Below the pieces are notes generated by a model. It did not search any database. It was not told the DNA's origin and was given only the letters and a program-made list of their open reading frames with translations. Of a stretch of DNA of 34,827 bases, positions 15,230-23,397 are shown piece after piece. Position numbers and translations under genes: made by a program. The DNA is from Kitasatospora griseola (GTDB taxonomy: Bacteria; Actinomycetota; Actinomycetes; Streptomycetales; Streptomycetaceae). Location of the stretch: NCBI RefSeq assembly GCF_014648555.1, contig NZ_BMRI01000002.1, forward strand, positions 74,315-109,141, written 5' to 3'. How positions within the stretch are numbered: position 1 is the stretch's first letter; every line of letters starts with the position of its first letter.

Positions 15230-16450
15230 GTGCGTCCTCGAACGGCTTGGCAGGCGATGGCCCGGCGCCCGGTGGCCTTCCTCGCCTCGGGGTGGCCCTG
15301 GCGCTCGACGGCGTACCTGCTGAGCGGGGTGCTGGTCGGCGCGGCCGCCGTGGCGGTGCTGGCGGCGGGGCTGGTGGCGGGCGTGGTGCTGCTGGTGGTG
15401 CTGGTCGGTGTGGCGCCACTGCTCGGGGTGGTGCTGTCGGCGACGGCGGTGGCGGCGGTGGAGCGGCGGCGGCTGCGGCTGGTCGACCTGGACCCGGCGC
15501 CGGACCCGCACCGCGCGCCGGACGGTCCGGGCCTGCGGGCCTGGGCGGCGACCCGGCTGACCGAGCAGGCGACGTGGCGCGAGCTGGGTTTCGCGCTGCT
15601 CTCGGCGGCCGCCCTGTGGTGGCTGGACCTGCTGGTGCTGGCCTTCTCGTTCGGGCTACCCGCGCTGTGCTTCGCCTCGACGGACGGCGCCACCTGGCCG
15701 TGGACGGTGTTCGGTGCGCTGGTGCTGCTCGCCTCGCCGTGGACGGTGACCGCCTGGGCGGGGGCCCGGGCCGCGCTGGTGCGGGTGCTGCTCGCCCCGC
15801 GCGACCAGGAGCTGGGCGCCGCCCTGCAGGAGGTGCGGGCCTCCCGGTCCCGGCTGGTCGACGCCTTCGACGCCGAGCGGGTCCGGATCGAACGCGACCT
15901 GCACGACGGCGCCCAGCAGCACCTGATCTCGCTCGGCATGACGCTCGGGCTGCTGGAGCTCGACCTGCCGCCGGATTCGCCACTGCGCCGGCAGCTCGCC
16001 CAGGCGCAGCAGCAACTCGGCTCCGCGCACCGGGAGTTGCGCGGCCTGATCCGCGGCCTCAACCCGCCGGTGCTGGCCGACCACGGGCTGGCCGCGGCCG
16101 TCCGCGAGCAGGCCAGCCGCTTCCCGCTGCCGGTCACCGTGGATCTCGACCTGCCCGCCCGACTGCCGCGGCAGCTTGAGCTGCACCTGTACTACCTGCT
16201 GAGCGAGGCGCTGACCAACATCGCCCGGCACAGCGGCGCCGGCACCGCCGCCGTGCACGGCCGCCACCGCGCCGACCTGCTGGTCCTGGAGGTCACCGAC
16301 GACGGGCGCGGCGGCGCCGATCCGGCCCTCGGCAGCGGCCTGACCGGTCTGGCCGACCGCCTCGCGGCCGTCGACGGGCGGCTGCGGGTGTCCAGCCCGC
16401 CGGGCGGCCCGACCCTGCTCCACGTGGAGGTTCCGTGCCGCTTCGAGTGA
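15230..16450 (+). CDS. NarL-family sensor histidine kinase
   Basis: The product has 406 residues. Hydrophobic segments at about 25-75 and 120-190 form a membrane sensor with no obvious extracellular domain, an arrangement typical of kinases that sense through their membrane region or a partner transporter. The HisKA_3 dimerisation box RIERDLHDGAQQHLIS contains the phospho-acceptor His225. The ATPase domain has SEALTNIARHSGA (N-box), VTDDGRGG (G1) and GSGLTGLADRLAAV (G2). GTG 15230 is chosen from the adjacent -10 box; ATG 15257 is the alternative. Its stop overlaps the response regulator start by 16 nt, so the two are co-translated. The target is probably the divergent ABC exporter. Confidence 0.93.
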   Translation: MRPRTAWQAMARRPVAFLASGWPWRSTAYLLSGVLVGAAAVAVLAAGLVAGVVLLVVLVGVAPLLGVVLSATAVAAVERRRLRLVDLDPAPDPHRAPDGPGLRAWAATRLTEQATWRELGFALLSAAALWWLDLLVLAFSFGLPALCFASTDGATWPWTVFGALVLLASPWTVTAWAGARAALVRVLLAPRDQELGAALQEVRASRSRLVDAFDAERVRIERDLHDGAQQHLISLGMTLGLLELDLPPDSPLRRQLAQAQQQLGSAHRELRGLIRGLNPPVLADHGLAAAVREQASRFPLPVTVDLDLPARLPRQLELHLYYLLSEALTNIARHSGAGTAAVHGRHRADLLVLEVTDDGRGGADPALGSGLTGLADRLAAVDGRLRVSSPPGGPTLLHVEVPCRFE

Positions 16451-17082
16451 TCGTCGCCGAGGACGCCGTGCTGCTGCGGGAGGGCCTGGTCGGACTGCTG
16501 GAACGTTTCGGGCACCGGGTGGTGGCCGCCGTCGGCGACGCCCCGGCGCTGGTGGCGGCGGCCCGCGCCGAGCTTCCCGAGCTGGTCGTCACCGACGTCC
16601 GGATGCCGCCGTCCAACGGCGACGACGGCCTGCGCGCGGCCGTCGAGCTGCGCCGTGCGCACCCGCGGCTGCCGGTGGTCGTGCTCAGCCAGTACGTGGA
16701 CCAGTCGTACGCGATGCGGCTGCTCGACTCCGACCAGGGCCGGGCCGTCGGCTACCTGCTGAAGGAACGGGTCGGCGCGGTCGCCGACTTCATGGCCGCG
16801 CTGGAACGGGTCGCGGCGGGCGGCACGGTGGTCGATCCCGAGGTGGTGCAGCAGCTGGTGCGGCTGCACCACGATCCGCTGGAGCGGCTGAGCGCCCGCG
16901 AGCGGGAGGTGCTCGGCCTGATGGCCCAGGGTCGCTCGAACGCCAACCTGGCCGCCGAGCTGTTCATCAGTGACGCCGCCGTCAACAAGCACATCGGCAA
17001 CATCTTCGCCAAGCTCGACCTGCCCGCCGACACCGACGGCCACCGCCGGGTGCTCGCCGTCCTGCGGCACCTCGGTGCCTGA
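16435..17082 (+). CDS. NarL/LuxR-type response regulator
   Basis: The protein has 215 residues. The receiver domain has acidic residues at 9-10 (VIVAEDAVLL), the phospho-acceptor Asp54 (VVTDVRMPP), Ser85 and Lys110 (YLLKERVG). The C-terminal LuxR-type helix-turn-helix runs from about 150 to 205 (LSAREREVLGLMAQGRSNAN, then DAAVNKHIGNIFAKLDLP). It starts at GTG 16435 inside the sensor kinase gene. NarL-type regulators bind inverted repeats as dimers, and the GTAGTGC/GCACTAC repeat at 15179-15194 is the best nearby candidate site. Confidence 0.95.
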   Translation: MPLRVIVAEDAVLLREGLVGLLERFGHRVVAAVGDAPALVAAARAELPELVVTDVRMPPSNGDDGLRAAVELRRAHPRLPVVVLSQYVDQSYAMRLLDSDQGRAVGYLLKERVGAVADFMAALERVAAGGTVVDPEVVQQLVRLHHDPLERLSAREREVLGLMAQGRSNANLAAELFISDAAVNKHIGNIFAKLDLPADTDGHRRVLAVLRHLGA

Positions 17083-17230
17083 CGGGCCGTCGGAGTGGGC
17101 CCGCTCCACCGTTGGGACGAAATGTCGTACCGGGCCGGAGTGTTGTGGTGGCGGGTGGCGGGGGCGCGGTGAACCTCGTGGGGTGTCGGCGCGGTGCCGG
17201 CAGCTCCCGTCCACCCATCCGGAGTTCTCC

Positions 17231-17917
17231 ATGGCCCCAACCCTGGCCGGGCGACGCCTGCGTGCCCTGCGTGCCGGTGTCCTCCTCGGCGCCGCCGCGC
17301 TGCCGCTGGCCGCGCCCGCGGCGCCGGCCTTCGCCGCGCCCGGCGACAACGGCGACGTGAAGATCCACAGTACCGGCGTGCCGTTCAACGACCCTCGGGA
17401 CGAGCCGAAGGTCTGCAAGTTCTACCTGGACGCCGTCAACTTCGACACCGTGCAGCTGGTGTCCTGGGAGATCGACCAGCAGCAGCCGCCCGGCACCAGG
17501 ACGCTGTCGGGCAGCATCGTGCTCTCCGGCGGCACCGGGCACACCACCAACCTGTCGCTGCCGAACGGCACGTACAAGCTGATCTGGAACTTCGTCGGCG
17601 AGACCGGGCAGGCCAAGCAGAAGGTGTTCGCCGTCGACTGCGGCGCCGGCGCCCAGAACAGCCCGCCGCCCGCGCAGCATCCGCAGTCGGCGGAGCAGCC
17701 GGGGCACTCGGCGGAGCAGCATCCGCAGTCGGCGGAGCAGCCGGGGCACTCGGCGCCGCCGCAGGTGCACCAGGGCCACGTGCCGAAGGGCGGGGTCGCG
17801 GCCGGCGAGGGCGGCGGCTCGCACGGGCTGAACCCGGCGGAGATCGCCGTCGGCGGTGCGCTGCTCGCCGGGGGCGGCTGGCTGGTGGCTCGCCGGCTGC
17901 GTCGCTCGCGCCGTTGA
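17231..17917 (+). CDS. Secreted repeat-bearing surface protein, probable sortase substrate
   Basis: This 228-residue protein has a Sec-type signal peptide (residues 1-36, ending AFA-AP). The next 100 residues form a beta-rich domain with two Cys (KVCKFY and AVDCG) that could make a disulfide. Two copies of a 14-residue unit QHPQSAEQPGHSAE follow, encoded by 42-bp repeats, then a Gly-rich stretch, one hydrophobic helix (about 205-222) and a basic tail (RRLRRSRR). This helix-plus-basic-tail layout is that of a cell-wall sorting signal, although no LPXTG is present; the nearest motif is VPKGG before GVAAGEGGG. The directly following gene is a sortase, with a TTGA overlap. The ATG at 17231 lacks a strong RBS. 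Surface attachment is inferred from layout. Confidence 0.75.
   Translation: MAPTLAGRRLRALRAGVLLGAAALPLAAPAAPAFAAPGDNGDVKIHSTGVPFNDPRDEPKVCKFYLDAVNFDTVQLVSWEIDQQQPPGTRTLSGSIVLSGGTGHTTNLSLPNGTYKLIWNFVGETGQAKQKVFAVDCGAGAQNSPPPAQHPQSAEQPGHSAEQHPQSAEQPGHSAPPQVHQGHVPKGGVAAGEGGGSHGLNPAEIAVGGALLAGGGWLVARRLRRSRR
17675..17758 (+). repeat. Two 42-bp direct repeats in the surface protein gene
   Basis: Units 17675-17716 and 17717-17758 are nearly identical and start CAGCATCCGCAGTCGGCGG. They encode the 14-residue unit QHPQSAEQPGHSAE. The last codon of the second unit differs (Pro instead of Glu). The repeats probably lengthen a stalk between domain and membrane, and copy number may vary between strains. 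Confidence 0.9.
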
Positions 17918-18576
17918 CGCCACCTCGGCGGGCCCCCCGCCGCCGACGGACCCGTGGCGCCGACCCCGTCGTGGTCGGCGCCACGGCCGTGGCCGTGCTG
18001 TTCGGCGGCATGCTGGTGCGCGACGGCCTGATCGGCGCCCAACCGCCCCCGCCCGACACGGCCCCCGCCCCGTCGCACCGCGCCACGCTCACCCCGGACT
18101 CCCCGGCGCTCGACCCGTCCGCGCCGCGCCGGCTGCGGATCCCGTCGATCTCCGTGGACGCCGCCTTCACCGAGCTCGGCCTGGACGTCCGGGGCGAGCT
18201 GGAGACCCCGCCGACCGAGCAGGCGAACCTGGTCGGCTGGTACCGCGACGGCGCCGCGCCCGGCGCGGACGGCACCGCCGTGGTGGTCGGGCACGCGGAC
18301 GACCGGCACGGCCCGGGCGTGCTGTACCGGCTCGGGCTGCTGCGCCCCGGCCTGGCCATCGCCGTCACCCGGGCGGACCGGCGGACCGCCACCTTCACCG
18401 TCGACGAGGTGCGCTCCTACCCGAAGAGCGCCTTCCCGTCCGAGGAGGTGTACGGGACGACCGGCCGCGCCGAACTGCGGGTGATCACCTGCGGCGGCCA
18501 CTACGACCGGAAGAACGGCTACGACTCCAACACCGTGGTGTACGCCCACCTGACCTCCAGCAGCCCCGCCACCTGA
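17914..18576 (+). CDS. Class F-like sortase
   Basis: The predicted protein has 220 residues: an Arg-rich cytoplasmic start, one membrane anchor (about 19-36), a Pro-rich spacer and a sortase beta-barrel. Catalytic candidates are His127 (VVVGHADD), Cys193 (VITCGG) and Arg199 (HYDRKNGYDSN). The RIPSISVDA opening and the short barrel match actinobacterial class F sortases. The start is taken as TTG 17914, which overlaps the previous stop in a TTGA; a GTG near residue 20 would cut into the membrane anchor. Sortases cleave a sorting signal and join the protein to the cell wall, and the adjacent secreted protein is the natural substrate candidate. Confidence 0.88.
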   Translation: MTPPRRAPRRRRTRGADPVVVGATAVAVLFGGMLVRDGLIGAQPPPPDTAPAPSHRATLTPDSPALDPSAPRRLRIPSISVDAAFTELGLDVRGELETPPTEQANLVGWYRDGAAPGADGTAVVVGHADDRHGPGVLYRLGLLRPGLAIAVTRADRRTATFTVDEVRSYPKSAFPSEEVYGTTGRAELRVITCGGHYDRKNGYDSNTVVYAHLTSSSPAT

Positions 18577-18611
18577 GCTTCCCGCCCGATACCTGAACGC
18601 CCTTGCCGGGA

Positions 18612-20201
18612 CTAGCGTTTGACGTCGCGCCGGGCCGCGCCCGCCAGGACCGCCGCGCCGACCAGCGCCGCCGCCAGCGCCGCGACCAGCAGCGGGCTCG
18701 GCCCGTCCGGGCGGCCCGCGGTGCGGACGGCGCCCATGAAGTCGACCGCGCGGACCTGGTTGACCAGCAGGTACCAGAGCGGCAGGTACAGCGCCTGGAA
18801 CGGGCGGTGGCTGCGGACGACGGTGCCGAGCCCGAGGGCCAGCGCCGGGACGAACAGCGCCCCGGCGAGCCAGTGCGCGGCCCCGGCGGCGTCGCCCGCG
18901 ATCAGCATCCGCAGCAGCGGACCGAGGCCGGCCACCGCCGCCAGCAGCACGCCCGACGCCCAGTCGGCCAGCAGCCGCAGCCGCGGCGCGGGGTGCGCGG
19001 CCAGCAGCTCCTCCAGGCCGTTCTCCACCTGCTGGGAGCCCAGCCGGGACCAGATCAGCACCGGCCACAGCCACAGCGCGGGCAGCATCAGCCCGGTGAC
19101 CAGCGGCAGCGGCACGGCGAGCGCGGCCACGCCGAGCGCCGCGGTGACGGCCCACCAGGTCCACGGCACGCCCTGCACCAGGATCCGGGTCTGCCCGATC
19201 AGCAATCGCCCGAACGCCGCCCCGGCCCGCACCGGCGCGGTGGGCGGCAGCGCCCCGAACGGCCCGGGCGCAGCGGACGCGACCGGCTCGGCGGGCTCCG
19301 CGACCGGCCGGGCGGCGACAGCGGTGGTGGTCCGGCCGGGGTTGCGGGCCGGGTCGAAGCGGCCGAACCAGAGCGCGGGCAGCAGGGCCAGCGCGGCCGC
19401 GCAGGCGACGATCGCCAGCCGGGTCGCCAGGAAGCCTCCGGAGAACTGCGCGCCGTCCCAGCCGAAGGTGTGCAGCGGCTCCGGGACCTGCGTCAGGCCC
19501 AGGCTGAACTCACCGTCACCGAAGGGAAGTTGCTGACGCCGCAGGGCGTCGACCATGGACTGCGTCGCCTGCTGCACGCCGATCCCGCCGAGCGGGGCGC
19601 CGGCCGACTGCCCGCCGATGGCGAGCGCCAGCGACAGCACGAACCAGACCACGTTGCCGAACCCGGCCCGCAGCGGCGGCACGGTGTCGAACAGTACGGC
19701 GGCCGCGGCGGTCACCGCGATCAGCGGCAGCGCGATGAGGGCGAACGGCCCGAACAGGGCGAGCGGGTGCACGGCCCGGTCCTCGCCGCGGACGAGTTGC
19801 AGCACCAGCGCGGTGCCGGCCAGCACGCCGAGCATCGAGGCGAGCACCAGCAGGTTGGCGAGGAACTTCGCGGCCAGGTAGCCGGCCGTGCGCAGCGGGG
19901 TGGCGGCGAGGATCTCGCCGACCCGGCCCGCGGCGTCCCGGACGATGCCGCCGCGGACCACCCAGAAGCCGCCGACGGTGAGCCACAGCGCGCCGGCCAG
20001 CGCGGTCGCGGTGCCGACCCAGGCGCTGCTGTAGACGCCGCGGTTCCCGCCGACGTCGATGATCGCCCAGCGGCTGTCCGCGGCGGGCACCGCCAGCAGG
20101 CCGAGCGCGACGGCGGCCAGCAGCGTCACCGCGTACACGGGCCGCCGCACCCGGTCGCGGAAGTCCCCGGCGGCGAGCCGGACGAGTGCGGTGCCGGTCA
20201 T
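18612..20201 (-). CDS. ABC-2-type transporter permease
   Basis: The 529-residue membrane protein has about 12 hydrophobic segments in two halves separated by an Ala/Pro-rich cytoplasmic linker (about 295-330). Long extracytoplasmic loops such as SRWAIIDVGGNRGVYSS follow the first helix, as in large ABC-2 permeases. It has no ATPase domain and pairs with the ATPase gene whose stop overlaps its ATG (ATGA at 20198-20201). It ends close to the convergent sortase gene. The substrate is unknown. Confidence 0.85.
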   Translation of the reverse strand: MTGTALVRLAAGDFRDRVRRPVYAVTLLAAVALGLLAVPAADSRWAIIDVGGNRGVYSSAWVGTATALAGALWLTVGGFWVVRGGIVRDAAGRVGEILAATPLRTAGYLAAKFLANLLVLASMLGVLAGTALVLQLVRGEDRAVHPLALFGPFALIALPLIAVTAAAAVLFDTVPPLRAGFGNVVWFVLSLALAIGGQSAGAPLGGIGVQQATQSMVDALRRQQLPFGDGEFSLGLTQVPEPLHTFGWDGAQFSGGFLATRLAIVACAAALALLPALWFGRFDPARNPGRTTTAVAARPVAEPAEPVASAAPGPFGALPPTAPVRAGAAFGRLLIGQTRILVQGVPWTWWAVTAALGVAALAVPLPLVTGLMLPALWLWPVLIWSRLGSQQVENGLEELLAAHPAPRLRLLADWASGVLLAAVAGLGPLLRMLIAGDAAGAAHWLAGALFVPALALGLGTVVRSHRPFQALYLPLWYLLVNQVRAVDFMGAVRTAGRPDGPSPLLVAALAAALVGAAVLAGAARRDVKR

Positions 20202-21097
20202 CGCAGCGCCTCCGGCCGGGCGGGCGCGCCGTGCACGGCGGCCAGGTAGGCGTCCTCCAGGTCGGGCGGCACGGGCACGGCGTCCGCGGTCGGCGGGTGC
20301 CCGGCCAGCACCCGCAGCCGGACGCCGTCGGCGGTGCGCACCGCGCGACCGACCTGGTACCGGGCCTGCACGCCCGGCACCTCGGCCGGTGCGACCACGG
20401 CCTCCCAGACCCGCCCGTCGAGTTCCCGCAGCAGCTGGTCGGGGGTGCCGCGGCGGAGCAGCCGGCCGTGGGCGAGGACGGCGAGGTCGGCGGCGGCCGC
20501 TTCGACGTCGGAGACGATGTGGGTGGACAGCAGCACGATCCGGTCGGCGGCGAGTTCGCCGAGCAGGTTGCGCAGCCGCACCCGCTCCTCGGGGTCGAGT
20601 CCGGCGGTCGGCTCGTCCACCACCAGCACCCGGGGGTCGGCGAGCAGCGCCTGGGCGATGCCGACCCGGCGCAGCATGCCGCCGGAGTAGCCGCGCAGCG
20701 GGCGGCGGACGGCCTCGGTCAGGTTGACCAGTTCGATCAGCTGGTCGATCCGGGCCCGGGCGGAGCGCGCGGAGAGGCCCTTGGCAGCGGCCAGGTAGGC
20801 CAGGAACTCGCGCGCCGTCAGGTTCGGGTACACGCCGAAGTCCTGCGGCAGGTAGCCGAGTTCGCGGCGCACCCGGTCGGGCTGGGCGAGTGCGTCGGCG
20901 CCCCGGTAGCGGTAGCTGCCGCGGGTGGGGCGGGTGACGGTGGCCAGGATCCGCATCAGGGAGGACTTGCCGGCGCCGTTGGGGCCGAGCAGGCCGGTCA
21001 GTCCGGGGCGCAGCTGCAGCGTGAGATCGTCCAGGGCGCGTTTGCCGCCGCGGTACTCCTTGCCGATGCCGTCGAGTTCGATGGTCGGGTCGGTCAT
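20198..21097 (-). CDS. ABC transporter ATP-binding protein (ABC-2 exporter)
   Basis: The 299-residue ATPase has Walker A GPNGAGKSS, Q-loop YLPQDFGVYPNLTA, signature GYSGGMLRRVGIAQALL, Walker B VLVVDEPTAGLD and H-loop LLSTHIV. The YLPQDFGVYPNLTARE run is typical of the subfamily that partners ABC-2 permeases. A C-terminal domain of about 80 residues follows the nucleotide-binding core. It is cotranscribed with the lipoprotein (29-nt gap) and the permease (overlap). Confidence 0.93.
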   Translation of the reverse strand: MTDPTIELDGIGKEYRGGKRALDDLTLQLRPGLTGLLGPNGAGKSSLMRILATVTRPTRGSYRYRGADALAQPDRVRRELGYLPQDFGVYPNLTAREFLAYLAAAKGLSARSARARIDQLIELVNLTEAVRRPLRGYSGGMLRRVGIAQALLADPRVLVVDEPTAGLDPEERVRLRNLLGELAADRIVLLSTHIVSDVEAAAADLAVLAHGRLLRRGTPDQLLRELDGRVWEAVVAPAEVPGVQARYQVGRAVRTADGVRLRVLAGHPPTADAVPVPPDLEDAYLAAVHGAPARPEALR

Positions 21098-21125
21098 GGG
21101 TGGGTCTCCGTGGTTCGCGGGGTGG

Positions 21126-21509
21126 TCAGCCCTTGAGGTCGGTGGGGCGGCCGTCGCGGGTGACGGCGACGTTGCGGGGCACCTCGACGCGGAACCTGGC
21201 CTCGCAGTCGGCCAGTCCGGTGCAGCAGGCGTGCAGGTCGAGGGTGCCGCTCTCCAGCGTCCAGCTGAGCTTCTTGCTGCCGACCTGGGCGCCGGTGTCG
21301 AACCAGCGGGTGACCTTGACGTCGGTCCGGTCGGCGGGGATCAGGTCGGTGGGGTTGCCGTGCGCCTTGACGTCCAGGGCGGTGCCGGTGAACGCGAAGG
21401 TGCGCTCCTCCGGTTCGGCCTTGGCGGAGTCGGCGCAGCCGGTCAGCGGCAGCACGGCGGCCACCGCGAGGGCGAGCAGGACGGTCTTGGGGTGCGGGCG
21501 TCGTTCCAC
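21126..21509 (-). CDS. Small lipoprotein, first gene of the ABC-2 exporter operon
   Basis: The product has 127 residues with a lipoprotein signal: basic start, hydrophobic core and lipobox LTGC with Cys25. The mature part is beta-rich and contains the Cys pair HACCTGLADCEARF, reminiscent of DUF4097-like adhesin/bacterial surface beta-helix proteins but too short to assign. GTG 21509 is supported by GGAGGAACCG immediately upstream. Being first in an ABC operon, it may hand over substrate or sense the envelope; that role is inferred. Confidence 0.8.
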   Translation of the reverse strand: MERRPHPKTVLLALAVAAVLPLTGCADSAKAEPEERTFAFTGTALDVKAHGNPTDLIPADRTDVKVTRWFDTGAQVGSKKLSWTLESGTLDLHACCTGLADCEARFRVEVPRNVAVTRDGRPTDLKG

Positions 21510-21845
21510 CGGTTCCTCCGGGCGGCTCGGTCGGGTACGTCCCGAGCCTCGCCGATCCGGGCTCGTCCGCCATCTGCCGTTCGGCAGATATCCGATGACT
21601 CGTCGTCAGTCCGTGCCGACCCGGCCGAACGCCCGCCCCGAGGACGCCGCGGCGGCCCGGCCCGGCCTGCCGGAGGCCCGCCCGGCGTCGCCGTCGACGA
21701 AGATCGGCCGGCCGGGGCCGCCCGGGGCGTCCCGCACCGTCGCAGCCCCGGGGCTCCGGCGCCGCTCCACGCCTCGCCGGAACGTTCGAACTCGCGCGGG
21801 TCGGGCCTTCGCCCTGACGCTGGAATGTGAAGGAGGCGTGAATCC
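21510..21845. other. Divergent intergenic region without a credible gene
   Basis: This 336-bp gap separates the lipoprotein operon from the PRC-barrel gene. It holds the palindrome at 21572-21589 and, near the right end, the strong RBS AAGGAGG (21830-21836) of the next gene. An open frame from ATG 21596 runs through it but is Arg/Pro-rich without family features and overlaps the next start, so I treat it as noncoding. Confidence 0.6.
21572..21589. promoter_or_regulatory. Perfect 18-bp palindrome upstream of the lipoprotein-ABC operon
   Basis: ATCTGCCG TT CGGCAGAT is an 8-2-8 perfect inverted repeat, 63 nt upstream of the lipoprotein GTG and pointing into its promoter region. No regulator gene adjoins it. 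Its core TCTGCC-N4-GGCAGA resembles the PopR box TCTGCC-N3-GGCAGA described for the clpP3 promoter of Streptomyces lividans, with one extra spacer base. Confidence 0.7.
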
Positions 21846-22871
21846 ATGATCACCGAACAACAGATGCGTTCCCTGATGCACCACCCCGTGCACGACGCCG
21901 AGGGCCACCGGATCGGCACCGCGGACCACCTCTTCCTGAACGACGCGACCGGCCGACCGGAGTGGGTCACCGTCAAGACCGGACGGCTCGGGAACGGCCA
22001 GTCCTTCGTGCCGGTCCGCGACGCCCACATGGTCGGCAACCACCTCCAGGTCCCCTTCGCCAAGGACAAGGTCAAGGACGCCCCGACCGTGGCCGTGGAC
22101 CGCGGCGGACACCTCTCCGAACAGGAGGAACGCCGCCTGTACCGCCACTACGGCATCGACTGGGACGAGGCCTGGAAGACCGCCAACGAGCCGGGCGAGG
22201 GCGGCTGGGCGCACCGTGACAGCGGCGACGCGAAGAGCACCCGCACCGCCGAGGCCGCCAAGGCGACGGACACCGCCGCCACCGCGCCCACCACCGGCGC
22301 CGCGCGCACGCCCGACACCCGGATCGCCGCCACCAGCGGGACGGGCACCACCGGCACGGGCACCACCACCAGCGCGGCGGCCACCGGCGTCACGGCGGCG
22401 ACCGGCGGCCTGAAGCGCGACCGCACGGGCGGCCGGGCGACGCCGGACGACGTGATGACCCGCTCCGAGGAGCGGATGCGCGTCGGTGTCGAACGGTACG
22501 AGACCGGACACGCCCGGTTGCGGAAGTACGTCGTCACCGAGGAGGAGCAGCAGACCGTGCCGATCCGGCACGAGGAGGTCCGCGTCGAGCGCGAGCCGAT
22601 CACCGAGGCGAACCGGGCCGCCGCGATGTCCGACGAGCCGATCGCCGAGGCCGAGTACGACGTCGTCCTGCACGCGGAGCGCCCCATCGTGCGCACCGAG
22701 GCCGTGCCGGTCGAACGGGTGCGCCTGGTGACCGAGGAGCGCGTCGAGCAGCAGACCGTCACCGGCGAGGTCCGCAAGGAACGCATCGAGGCCGACCTGC
22801 CCGACGCGGACGCCGCCCGCCCGACCCGTCCGACGACCGGTCGGGACAAGGGCGGACCCGCGAGGGCCTGA
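21846..22871 (+). CDS. PRC-barrel and DUF2382 domain protein
   Basis: The 341-residue soluble protein has an N-terminal PRC-barrel (about 5-95, DAEGHRIGTADHLFL and WVTVKTGRLG), a long Thr/Ala/Gly-rich linker (about 125-200) and a C-terminal DUF2382 domain (about 210-320, RLRKYVVTEEEQQTVPIRHE and VRLVTEERVEQQTVTGEV). DUF2382 proteins are often stress-linked in bacteria, but their biochemical role is not established. The ATG at 21846 has AAGGAGG 9 nt upstream. It stands alone, convergent with the histidine-kinase remnant. Confidence 0.92.
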   Translation: MITEQQMRSLMHHPVHDAEGHRIGTADHLFLNDATGRPEWVTVKTGRLGNGQSFVPVRDAHMVGNHLQVPFAKDKVKDAPTVAVDRGGHLSEQEERRLYRHYGIDWDEAWKTANEPGEGGWAHRDSGDAKSTRTAEAAKATDTAATAPTTGAARTPDTRIAATSGTGTTGTGTTTSAAATGVTAATGGLKRDRTGGRATPDDVMTRSEERMRVGVERYETGHARLRKYVVTEEEQQTVPIRHEEVRVEREPITEANRAAAMSDEPIAEAEYDVVLHAERPIVRTEAVPVERVRLVTEERVEQQTVTGEVRKERIEADLPDADAARPTRPTTGRDKGGPARA

Positions 22872-22883
22872 CGACCCGCCGCC

Positions 22884-22906
22884 CCGGCCGGGCCGCGACC
22901 GGCCGC
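22884..22906. terminator. G+C-rich hairpin after the PRC-barrel gene
   Basis: Self-complementary CCGGCC and GGCCG/CGGCC runs just after the stop at 22871 can form a stable stem. It would serve as terminator for the PRC-barrel gene and marks the region where the histidine-kinase remnant breaks off. Confidence 0.4.
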
Positions 22907-23242
22907 GCTCCGGGTCGGGCGGCGCACGATCACGCTGTAGCCGGCCAGCAGCGGCGCCCACGGGTTCACCGACGGCTGGTACCCGGCCGCCAGGAACGCC
23001 AGCAGTCCGGCCGCCGACACCAGCAGCACCGTCCACGGCCACCGCCGCCGCACCGCCAGCGGCAGCGTGACCAGCAGGCACAGCGCGACCGCCCAGCCGT
23101 CGAACGGCCGCCAGTCCTCGTGGCGGTACCGCGCCTGGTACGCCTCCCACGAGTAGACGACCGTCACCGTCGCCAGCACCACCGCGAGCACCGTGTCGAC
23201 CACCGATGGATCGACCCGCAGCCGTCTGCCACCCCTCTGCAC
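22905..23242 (-). pseudogene. Truncated N-terminus of a NarL-family sensor histidine kinase
   Basis: From GTG 23242 about 110 residues read VDTVLAVVLATVTVVYSWEA, RRRWPWTVLLVSAAGLLAFL and SVNPWAPLLAGYSVIVRRP, the multi-helix membrane sensor (DUF7134-like) of actinobacterial sensor kinases. After VIVRRPTRS the similarity stops and the frame runs antisense into the PRC-barrel gene; no H-box, ATPase domain or response regulator follows. It is therefore a gene remnant, though a stand-alone membrane protein cannot be excluded. A -10-like TACGCT (complement of 23249-23254) lies 6 nt before the GTG, so a leaderless promoter seems to survive. Confidence 0.7.
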
Positions 23243-23276
23243 ACCGGCAGCGTAGACACCCCGTCGCCAGTGGCAC

Positions 23277-23294
23277 GTCAACCCTGGGGTTGAC
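23277..23294. promoter_or_regulatory. Perfect 18-bp palindrome upstream of the kinase remnant
   Basis: GTCAACCCTGGGGTTGAC is an 8-2-8 inverted repeat. Its minus-strand half contains TTGACG, which could serve as a -35 box 21 bp from the TACGCT box of the kinase remnant. The shape is like MerR-family operators, which sit between widely spaced promoter boxes. It is also about 100 nt upstream of the ABM gene on the other side. Confidence 0.6.
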
Positions 23295-23324
23295 CCCGGT
23301 GCACGCGTGACACCGCAGGTGGGG

Positions 23325-23350
23325 GATCGTTGGAGTTCACACGAACGATC
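23325..23350. promoter_or_regulatory. Inverted repeat upstream of the ABM-domain gene
   Basis: GATCGTT (23325-23331) and AACGATC (23344-23350) form a 7-bp inverted repeat with a 12-bp spacer, about 50 nt before the ABM gene start. It could be an operator. Two copies of GACGAACGAA lie between it and the RBS. Confidence 0.4.
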
Positions 23351-23397
23351 TTCCGGGGCCGTTCCCGGACGAACGAAGACGAACGAAGGAGACCCTC

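Noticed and set aside
21782..21812. Sigma-B-like promoter before the PRC-barrel gene
   Set aside because: A GTT and a GGGT element are present but only about 11 bp apart, too short for that promoter type.
21596..21849. Open frame in the gap before the PRC-barrel gene
   Set aside because: Arg/Pro-rich, no RBS, overlaps the start of the next gene and resembles no family.
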